Positions 55,881-64,000 of a stretch of DNA of 64,000 nt are shown here, in pieces. The notes below the pieces were generated by a model that searched no databases, was not told the origin of the DNA, and worked only from the letters and a program-made list of their open reading frames with translations. The DNA lies in NCBI GenBank assembly GCA_036250195.1, contig JAVHZZ010000011.1, forward strand, positions 50,847,311 through 50,911,310, written 5' to 3'. The position numbers and the translations under genes are program-made. Position 1 is the first letter of the stretch. Each line of letters opens with the position of its first letter. The stretch comes from Mixophyes australis (taxonomy: Eukaryota > Chordata > Amphibia > Anura > Limnodynastidae).

Positions 55881-57339
55881 GCTATAGTGTGTGAGGGGGG
55901 AGGGTCTTAATATAATGTGGGAGGTAGGCTATTAATCTAATGGTGAATTGCAGGTAGGGGCTAATTATTGGGTGCTATTTCATTTGTGGGGTGATGGTGG
56001 GGCAATTTAATAGTGGGGCCTAACAATTTAAGATGGGGTGATTGGATTTTTAATTTAATGTTGGGGTGGTTTGGGAGCTATTAATTGAATGTGGGGCTGT
56101 TTAAGCAAAATTAGGTCTATTTATTAAATGTGATTATGAGTTATTTAATGCCTGGGGTGGTTGTGGGAAATTAATATATTTATTAAACGTAAATGCTATT
56201 TAATTTCTTGCTGGAGTTGTTTGGAGAGAGGGAAATAGTTTTATTTATTAAATGGGAATACTATTTAAAGTCAGGGCTAGTTGGAGGGAAATAAATGTAT
56301 TTATCAAATGTGAATACCAGTATTTTAATTGTTGAGGCTGGAGTGAGACCTAATTTTAAAATGGATGCTATTTTGATTTAACACCGGGGCTAAATTTCAT
56401 GTACTCATTTTTTTTTCCAAATAGGGCATCTAACATTCCAAGATCCAGACAAGCAGCAACTGATCTGAAGACACCAGCAGCCACAAGTGGTGACAATGAC
56501 AAGACAGGTAGGAGAGACCAGGACAATCTGCCAACTATTCTGAATTTGGTGGGTGACTGTCCCGCTTAGTCACGATTTGGTCTGACTACAAGAACAGTTG
56601 GGAGATATGTCCTGCTTCACACTGTACTGCTTGTTAAGGCTGAACTGCATACACCTAACAGTAGTGCACACAGTATTGCCTGTGTATTTGTCAAAAATGT
56701 GTCTAATAGCCAAATTACATCATAGGAGCCCCCCTGACTTAAGTGCCCGGGGCCCCCGAGCCTTAATCCAGTTGTTGTCAGCAGGAGGAATCTATGCTCC
56801 CAGTCCCGGACAGAACACAGCCTGCAGAGCCAGCCGAGGAGCTCTAAGTTTCATGAGATTTATTAATTTTGTGAGACAAAGAGCTTCCCTGCTCACTCTA
56901 CAGGAATGTCAGCAGCATTAGAAGCATAGATAAGTACAGTGGGCTAGGGGTGTCATAATGTGTCTGGGGGGGTGGCGTAATGTGGATGGGGAGGGCCTGA
57001 TAAATGTAATGTTTTATTATAATGTATGTATCAGCGCACCATTTTGACCACGCTCCCAACATAATGTAGCCACGCCCTTGGCGGCGCCGTAAATGCGCTG
57101 TGGCACGCGTTTTTTTCCCTGCTCATCAACAGAAGTGGGCCCGTGTGCTTTAAAAGCCAGGGCTGATTTTTAGTCCCAGTCCGGCCCTGGAGAAGATAAT
57201 AACACTAAGTGGCTTGCAGACAGAAGTGAAATGGTTTGCTAAAGACAATCAACTTATGTTATTGAGAGTAAGGTAACATGTCCCCCCTCTTCCTATCTCA
57301 TGGCTTGATGTGCAAGTCTTGATGTAATGTTCTTGTAAC

Positions 57340-57515
57340 TCCTGTCACTGAACCATATAAAGAGTGGAATTCCACCTTGTTACTACCTCTTGCTTCAGAT
57401 GGTGACATGGCGGAAGATGTTTTTCACAGCTGCTGCAATGTTCAACATGCAGTTGCTGAATGCCCAAAATAGCCAGAAATATTATTAGCAACAGACAGCA
57501 TCTCCAGCAGTGACC
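57340..57515 (-). pseudogene. hAT-C transposase scrap 1
   Basis: accatataaagagtggaattccaccttgttactacctcttg parallels the hAT-A segment at 45385-45425 (RWNSTLYML region). gctgaatgcccaaaatagcc parallels 45490-45510. Heavily diverged and broken by an L1-type insertion. Confidence 0.6.
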
Positions 57516-58534
57516 CATTTTTTTTGTGATCTTTTTTCTTTATTGAGGTGATAACAAGCAAATGTAACCAGTACATTAAGATAATCAGTGACAAAAAATA
57601 TTTAGGAATCAGCCTCACAATTTTTCCTATGAGTGGAATAATAAAATTAGGGGAGCCAGAGAAAGAGAGGAGAAAGTGGGAAGGAAGAGAAGGAGGAGGC
57701 GGAGGAGGAAAAGGGCATGAGGGGTCCTCAGGACTTCCTGGGAGTGGCTAGATGCTCTCTGTTTGTGAAGATGGGCATGGTGGTTTTGGGAGGGTTGCCA
57801 TCCAGCTCACTGACCCCAGGCAGAATGACCTTGGAGTATGAGACGAAATTAAGTACTTTTCGTGACTGACCTGTAGGAGGGCGTCTCCTTGAATTTCAAC
57901 CACTCGAGCCACATGGCAGTGAAGTCAGAGAATTGTTTTGGGTTTGAAATCTAAAGATCATCCATAGCCATGTAAATGTCAATTTGCCTAAACCATTCAG
58001 CCACGTCAGGGGAGGAGGGGGGTCAGTTGGCCTTCACTGGACTGGAATTACAGCCAATGCTGCATTGTTCAATTGCCTGATTAGGGATTTTTTATATTGC
58101 GATATTGAGACGTCAGAGACATTTAATAGCCAAAACTCAGAGCCATCTTTTACTGGACCACCAAGGATTTCTGTTGAAAACTAGTGTTCTTGGCTCCAGA
58201 AGGGGGTCAGCAGTGAGCAATTCCAGCAAATATGCAGGGGGGTACCCGGCTCCGAAACCTCACCTCCAGCAGAATCCTGAGACACCGGGGAACATTTTTT
58301 TGAGCTGGAACAGGCAGCAGTACCACCTGGAGAGGACCTTAAACCGCGTCTTCCCCATTAATAAACTAGTGGAACTGGCCAAGGTAAATAGGAAGGCATT
58401 TGTCCATGATTAATCCTCTTCAGTCCTTCCCAGGTCCTTGTCCCAAGATCACAGCATTACCTGGGAGGGAGTCAAATGACTTGACAATGAGTGTGTTATA
58501 AATAATGTAAATCATGTGTTTCAGTGACTAAGAC
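57516..58534 (-). mobile_element. L1-type LINE 3' fragment
   Basis: On the - strand the block encodes FKVLSRWYCCLFQLKKMFP (about 58350-58280) and a WLEWLKFKE-type C-terminal phrase (about 57930-57890). These resemble the end of ORF2 in L1/Tx1-type LINEs. Frames are broken. It lies between two halves of hAT-C, so it inserted there. The poly-T-like stretch at 57519-57540 would be its 3' end. Confidence 0.5.
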
Positions 58535-58535
58535 G

Positions 58536-58940
58536 TGCAGCACAGCTAGTGACCTCTCATTTCTTAAGAAATTCTGAACCAGCAACTTTATGGTGTGTGC
58601 AAATCATGGTAGGTATTGTAGTTCACCCAGTTGTAATGCCTAGACAATGTTCCATTATCAACAATGAGGAATCCTGAGGAGTATCTTAGCGGGGTGAGCC
58701 AATTTATTATGACATTCCTGAATTTTTTTATCAGATAGATACTGCTATGTTTCTTAGGGAAGTCAGCGATACAGAGAGTAGCACTACTAGTCAGTAAGGA
58801 TAAGGAAGATGATCATGATGCTACAAGTGCTGCTACCGCTGAATCCATCTACCCAGTGGCCTGTCACATGGTCATTTAGTGTTTTTTTGACAAGTGCCAC
58901 TTGTTCACATATGCGTATTTAAGTGTGAATGAATTTTTGT
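58536..58940 (-). pseudogene. hAT-C transposase scrap 2
   Basis: aactttatggtgtgtgcaaatcatgg, gttgtaatgcctagacaatgtt, atgaggaatcctgaggag and atctacccagtggcctgtcac follow the hAT-A order at 45575-45890 (CFAH, second catalytic Asp and upstream). No open frame remains. Confidence 0.65.
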
Positions 58941-60579
58941 TTCACCTCACTGACCTATACTATGGTATAGGAGATCAATAATTATTGGCTATTAAATTAG
59001 CCCTGTCTGAATGGCGAAGGGGCCTTGTTTCCTATTACGATATATATCGACCATAAGAACCTAATTTATCTCCGTTCGGCTCGATGGCTGAATCCGTGTC
59101 ATGCCAGATGGTCCTTGTTCTTTTCAAGATTTGATATTAGACTTACCTTCCGTCCGGGATCAAAAAATAAAAAAGCAGATGTACTTTCTAGGTCCTTTCA
59201 TTCCAAAGACCAGGATTCTCCCGAGGACATTCATCCCATCTTTGACCCTAATTGTGTCTTGACTCTTACTCCTGTGCATAAATCTACTTGCCCTCCAGGC
59301 AGGATCTTCATATTACCACATCTACGTCTCAAGTTGTTACGCTGGGCCCATTTATCTCGCTTCTCGCGGGAGTCAAGAAGACTGGAGAACTCCTGACCCG
59401 GTACTATTGGTGGCCATCCCTTCTGAAAGATGTAAAATCATTTGTTTCTGCCTGCTCTAAATGTGCACAACATAAGATTCCTCAGCATAGACCCTTCGGT
59501 CCTCTTATTCCTCTACCTGTTCCTGAAGTACCCTGGTCTCAAGTATCTATGGACTCTATTACCAATCTGCCTCCCTCCAAAGCTCATACAGTTATCTGGG
59601 TGGTGACCATTTTTCAAGAGCAGCTCATTTCATTCCTCTCAAAGGACTCACTTTGTCCGTATTGTTGGCAGAACTTTTCATCAAAGAAATATTTTGCCTC
59701 CACGGCTGTCCACTCCATATCGTGTCGGACCGTGTTCACAGTTTGTTTCAAGGTTCTGGAGATCCTTTTGTTCTCAGTTAGGCATTAAATTGGACTTCTC
59801 CTCAGCATACCATCCTCGGTCTAATGGCCAGACCGAATGGACTAACCAAGAGCTCTAAAAATTTCTACGAATGTATGTGTCTACTCACCAAGCTGATTGG
59901 CTGGAACTCCTCCCATGGGCTAAGTTCGCCCATAACAATCATTTCCATGAAGCTGTTGGTAATTTACCCTTTTTCATCATGTATGGATGTCATCTCAGAC
60001 CACCTACCATTTCTCAAACTCCTATCTCCTCAGTTCCTGCAGTTGATTCCCTGCTAAACAAGTTTTCTCTCATTTGGACTCAAACCAAAAGTAATCTGGA
60101 GAATTCTGCTGCAAGGGCTTAAAAAAATCTCGATAAGAAAAGGTGTCCTGCACCTCCACTTCTTCCAGATCTGGTTATCCATAAAAAATATCTGTTTAAA
60201 AGTTCCTAGTATGAAACTAGCACCCAAGTTTATCGGTCCCTACCGAATCTCCGAGATAATTAATCCAGCAGCTTTCAGATTGGAACTTCCATCCTCACTA
60301 CGGATTCCCAATGTGTTTCATGTCTCTCTGTTAAAACCGGTGGTACAAAATCAATTTTCAAGTGTCACAGCTTCTCCAGCTCCGGCTACTTCTCAAGATC
60401 AAACTGAATATGAGATTAAACAACTATTGGACTCTAGTAGATCCAGAGCATCACTGCAATTCCTGGTCGATTGGAAAGGCTATGGGCCTGAGGAACATTT
60501 CTGGGTTAAAGCTTCAGACAATCATGCTCCTCGTTTACTCAAACAGTTTCGGAAAAGATTCCCTAAAAAAATATCGTAG
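58941..60579 (+). pseudogene. Second chromovirus Pol remnant
   Basis: + strand. RNase H phrases (YGIGDQ, then a stop; [10 protein letters not shown] at about 59040) are followed by [17 protein letters not shown], the zinc-site end SACSKCAQHK (59447-59476), integrase core phrases in changing frames (MDSITNLPPS; HPRSNGQTEW), and a chromodomain (about 60400-60560, VDWKGYGPEEHFW) ending at a stop at 60577-60579. Several frameshifts and stops make it inactive. Protease, RT and gag are missing, so it is 5'-truncated. Clearly related to the intact sushi element but a different, older family. Confidence 0.85.
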
Positions 60580-60596
60580 GTGTCCGGAGTCCACCC

Positions 60597-60612
60597 ATAG
60601 GGAGGGGGGTAC
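60597..60612 (+). promoter_or_regulatory. Polypurine tract of second chromovirus
   Basis: agggaggggggtac sits directly before the LTR start TGTAACAATCC and after the pol stop; expected position for the plus-strand primer. Confidence 0.75.
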
Positions 60613-61119
60613 TGTAACAATCCTGACCAGGTTTTGTTACTTTCCCTGTCTACTCTGTTTTTCTGTGGATCACATGACTCACCCTCAGGGCAGGTCACTC
60701 TAACCTGCTCTGTTTAAACTCAGCACTGACATCTGCTCACTGTCAGTGCAACGTGTTGCTGGCCTGATTCCTTGGACTCTTGTGCATCCTGACCCTGTGT
60801 CTCTCCTGTGTATGAGTTCCATTTCTCTACCAAGTGCTGGAGCACTTCTCCTGGGACTCCCCTGCTGCAAGTATCATCTTGTGCTTATTACAAAGACAAT
60901 TGTGCCTCTATTGATTCACAGCGTGCTGCAAGTCTGTTCATGTGCATATAACAAGACTGTTATTGTGTTTATCCTTGTCACGCTCTGCCCTGGCTATTTG
61001 ACACCTGCATATTATCATCTGTGCTGTGAATAGACTGCTATTGTGTTTATCACCTTGTCACGCTCTGCCGTGGCTAATTGACATCTACATATCATCATCT
61101 GCATATTTATATATATATA

Positions 61120-61166
<47 letters not shown>

Positions 61167-61298
61167 TTTATCACTCATTGAAGTATTGAAGAACTACATT
61201 GTGTCTTGCCTCCTTATTCTGAACCTAGTTAGACTCAGCATCAGGTCGTGTACAGGCCTGTTCTGACTATCAGACTTGTAACTACCAGCACCGTAACA
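60613..61298 (+). repeat. 3' LTR of second chromovirus
   Basis: About 686 bp from TGTAACAATCC to CACCGTAACA. Contains tgtcacgctctgcc(c/g)tggcta twice (60976-61000, 61045-61075), an internal duplication, and a TA microsatellite. No 5' LTR is present, so target duplication cannot be tested. Confidence 0.75.
61106..61162. repeat. (TA)n microsatellite in LTR
   Basis: Two TA runs separated by a single phase slip (tatatattatata). Confidence 0.95.
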
Positions 61299-61439
61299 CA
61301 TTGTTAGCTGGGCAGTTTCGATCGCCCACCAACCATTTTCTCTGTGCTGATCTGTGAAGAGAGGTGGTGCTGCAGCACTGTCTCCCAGCATCTCCCCGAC
61401 TCCAGGCTTCTGACACATCACAGCTTTGTCGGCAGGGAG

Positions 61440-61985
61440 GAGCCAAGAGGCTCCAAGAAGTTAGAAGTAAGAAGAAGCAAAAAAGAAGAAGAGTTAATTA
61501 CATTTATATAGAGAAAAAAGAGGGAGAGGGGCTGGATAAAATGGGGGGCGGCAGAGAGAGAGAGGGGGCACCAGAAAATCCGGAGACAGAGGGGGGCAGC
61601 AGAAAATATGTACACAGAGAGAGAGATGGAGGTGGGCACCAGAAAATATGGAGACAAAGTGAGGCGGGTACACCAGAAAAAACAGAAACAAAGAGAGAAG
61701 AGGGGGGCAGCAGAAAAAAATGGCGAGAGAGGGGAGCAGCAGAAAATATGGCGAGAGAGGGGGCAGCAAAAAATATGTCGAGAGAGGGGGGCAGCAGAAA
61801 ATATGGCGAGAGAGGGGGGCTGCAGAAAATATGCACGAGGGGAGGGGAGCAGAAAATATGACAAGAGAGGGGGTAGCATAAAATATGGTGAGGGAAAGGG
61901 GCAGCATAAAAAATGGAGAAAGAGGGGGGCAGCAGAAAATATGGAGAGAGGGGGCTTGAGAAAATGTGGGGAGGGGGAGTTTACA
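61440..61985. repeat. Purine-strand minisatellite, about 28-bp unit
   Basis: Units of gagagaggggggcagcagaa plus aatatggc, about 15 variants, with very few pyrimidines on the + strand. Long frames on both strands come from the repeat. Confidence 0.88.
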
Positions 61986-62639
61986 TTCTGAAATCCCCAC
62001 ATTTTACATGCTATTATTTTAAAGGAACTTAGAGCAATCATTTATTTTATTAGTATTTGCACAGTTTTTTGCTCTCCCCTGTTGCTATCTAGTATAATTT
62101 ATTTAAATCTGCAGAATACTTTAACACATATGCAAAGGTAATCTAAATGTGATACATACAGCTTTAAACTCTTTATTTAATTTTTTTAGGGCAAGAGGGC
62201 AGAAAAAAGCTGTTTGGCTGGGGGACATGTGAAATAAGGTGACTAGGGCTCTTAGGGCAGGGGTGCATATGAAAGAAAAGCTAGTGGGCAGGGGGCATAT
62301 GAGAAAACCTGGTGGAATGGAAGTGGCATGTGTGACAAGAGCTGATGGGTACGGAGGACATGTCAGTGTGTAAAAGGTGAGTTATTTTTTTTTTTTTTTT
62401 GTTCTGAAATCTAACATTTAGAGCCTCCCCTTTAGATACTCTGCATTTGCTCCTGAACAGTAGTGAAGGCTGGACAGCATTCTGCGTCAGACATCAGTAC
62501 ATCTGGACATCAGTGCATCTGGACTGCAGCCTTACCAGCCAGCCAGGAGGAGGTAAGAGTTACTATTTTTATTTTACAAATTTCAAGTGTGTGAAGGGCT
62601 AGGAAGTGGGAATTGGGGGGAGGAGGGGTGGTAGGCTGA
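61986..62639. other. No gene recognised
   Basis: Mixed sequence with repeated 'ggggacatgtga / ggggcatatgag' words at about 62220-62340 and a T17 run at 62384-62400. Confidence 0.45.
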
Positions 62640-63290
62640 AACTTTGCCTAGGGCAGAGCCGTAACTAGAGATTTTAGTGCCCTGGGCAAGATAGACAACT
62701 TGCACCCTCCCTCGTACAACTTTCTCCTACATATACTTGTACTTTGACCACATGAAGCTGCTGCTGTCATCTTAAGCTCACTCACTGCTTGGCTGGATCC
62801 CCTTGGGTCCTGTTTGTAAAAAGATAGTCATTATTCACCACAAGGAAAGCAGCGCAGCCAGTGAACAGTTCAGGCCTCCGTTTACTAACCAGCCCTGACA
62901 TTGTACCCCAACTGTGTCCCACATTCAGTTAAAAGCACCCAAAACTCCCCAGTAATAAATAAATAGCCCCCACCACCACAATCAGCCCATAAGTAAAAGA
63001 ATAGCACCATCAATAAATTAATAGTGACCACCAATAAATGTATAGCCCCTACTCCTGTTACCTTAATAGACCTTACCCCCATTAAATAGCCCCACCAATA
63101 AATTAGTAACCCCCACTACTATTAAATTAATAGACCCTATCCCCATTAAATTAATAGCCCCTCTGATAAATTAATAACCCCTTTAAATTAACAGTCCCTA
63201 TGTATTTGTCTAAAATATAGGGCCCTCCCTGTCTTAAGTGCCCCTAGGCCCCCCAGAGCCTTTATCAAGTTCTGTTCTACCAACCTATGT
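62640..63290 (-). repeat. Copy of non-autonomous repeat family, reverse orientation
   Basis: aataaattaatagcccc phrases repeated at 62950-63190, the reverse of 55930-56380. Then gggccctccctgtcttaagtgcccc...cccccagagccttt, matching gcccccctgacttaagtgcccggggcccccgagcctta at 56730-56765 (same strand). The internal order is rearranged relative to 50532-57189. Confidence 0.5.
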
Positions 63291-64000
63291 AGTGCTGTGG
63301 AACATAAAAGATAGTATGTAATTTTGACATAGCTGTCATAATGAAGTGTGTTAGCTTAAAAAAACCTGTTACTGTTTTTTAAAAGGAACAATTATTGATC
63401 AATTAGAAGTAACATAGTTATGACAGTATGTGAAATGTTACTGTATTGCAATGGTACAGATACTGCACTTTTGGTAAAAGATGAGGAAGACTGTCCCAAT
63501 CGTGTGAGAGCTGTACGTGGGGAAGTGGGGTCGCTCTCTCACGTGCAGGGTGCATGGTGACTTTGGGCTGCAGGAGGGCAGCTTTATGTGTGCAGAGCAG
63601 CAGTGTTATGTGTGCAGAGCACCAGCGCTGGGGAGACCTCAAATCTGGAGCAACAGCTCCAGATTCGAGGTCTCCTCAGCGCTCAAGACGCCATATCCTC
63701 TAGTCTAGTCTAGTCTGAACCAATTGCACTATCTGATTAACAGCCAGATCCTTGCTCTCCCCCCACAATGATGTATCCAGAAGCTGAGCTCCTGCCCTCT
63801 CTGGTGCGGGTTACGGTGACATAATTGTATTCAAAGCAGAGAATACATGAGAGCTGAGTCCAGGGGCAAAGAAAAGTAATCTGATGAGATCAATAATTGA
63901 CTAAAATTCACACAAGGAAGTCAGAAGTATGAAGCAAATTTAAAGGAGGACATGTAGAACAAAAAATATTTGTAAGTTAAAAAAACCCTTAAGGTTTTTA
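63291..64000. other. No gene recognised; one strong hairpin
   Basis: AT-rich except for 63480-63690. The hairpin at 63624-63683 is listed separately. Confidence 0.5.
63624..63683. repeat. 60-bp hairpin, 28-bp arms
   Basis: Arms start agcgctgggga and end ctggagc, with loop aaca; the right arm is its inverse with two mismatched positions. Confidence 0.92.

Larger units (their letters stand above)
50532..57189. mobile_element. Non-autonomous hAT with CAGGGCCGGACTGG ends
   Basis: CAGGGCCGGACTGG at 50532 and CCAGTCCGGCCCTG at 57176-57189 are exact inverses. The 8-bp flanks GACAAGAT and GAGAAGAT differ at one base, as expected for an old duplication. Without hAT-B inside it is about 2.4 kb. It holds GT-rich minisatellites, a 69-bp hairpin and 'aatttaatgttgggg' phrases, and no transposase. 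Partial copies lie at 9590, 26990, 36539 and 62640. Confidence 0.82.
49707..58940 (-). mobile_element. hAT-C: old hAT remnant, split by later insertions
   Basis: The left end at about 49707 (taaagatgtatacagacacccgtgattt, then repeated gctttggtttt words) resembles the hAT-A left end. Transposase scraps on the - strand lie at 57340-57515 and 58536-58935; see those entries. The text on either side of the 50532-57189 insertion joins sensibly (tagacaatagacaagat / aataacactaagtggc). Right terminus not found; the end given is where a chromovirus remnant starts. Confidence 0.5.

Noticed and set aside
61364..62041. Open frames of 110-207 codons
   Set aside because: Produced by the purine-rich minisatellite; repetitive low-complexity translation on both strands.

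Overview
The window looks like a piece of a large, repeat-rich vertebrate genome, most likely an anuran amphibian. The reasons are an AT-rich background, small exons separated by kilobase introns, and a repeat mix of sushi-type chromovirus LTR elements, Penelope-like elements, L2/CR1-type and L1-type LINEs, Tc1, Harbinger-like and hAT elements with many MITEs. There is no prokaryotic or organellar signal. The species assignment is inference; no single sequence fixes it.

Region 1 (1-19,310) holds the 3' end of one host gene on the + strand. Six exons (3537-3629, 5809-5895, 7497-7580, 12287-12379, 14293-14369 and 16453-16512) have good splice sites and compatible phases and give one open frame of about 164 codons ending in TAA. 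A long 3' UTR ends near a strong poly(A) signal at 19281. I do not recognise the protein. Its introns are filled with MITEs, microsatellites and fragments of a larger non-autonomous repeat.

Region 2 (19,480-25,614) is a Tc1/mariner fragment broken by a complete sushi-ichi/Tf1-type chromovirus on the - strand. It has two 658-bp LTRs that read as identical, a 5-bp target duplication (CCAGG), an intact gag and an intact pol. It also carries a -1 frameshift site G GGA AAC followed by a predicted pseudoknot, a primer-binding site complementary to the predicted 5' end of its own transcript (self-priming), and paired RFX X-box-like palindromes in each LTR. It is the best-preserved and most interesting unit in the window.

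Region 3 (25,615-41,760) is a patchwork of older repeats: LINE fragments, a solo LTR with a perfect 5-bp duplication (28437-29187), a gag-bearing LTR-element relic (about 32794-34584), another probable solo LTR (38190-38879), and a 5'-truncated Penelope-like element with a GIY-YIG-type domain.

Region 4 (41,768-58,940) is a set of hAT transposons. hAT-A (41768-48830, duplication ATAAAGAT) carries a broken BED-finger transposase, two tandem arrays and a multiplied right end. An older hAT-C is split by a non-autonomous hAT (50532-57189), which is itself split by hAT-B (51138-55409, duplication GATTATAG). An L1-type fragment also lies in hAT-C.

Region 5 (58,941-64,000) has a decayed second chromovirus (RNase H, integrase and chromodomain remnants, polypurine tract and 3' LTR), a purine-strand minisatellite, and more pieces of the non-autonomous family. 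I found no host exon after 19,310, and no tRNA, rRNA or CRISPR array anywhere.
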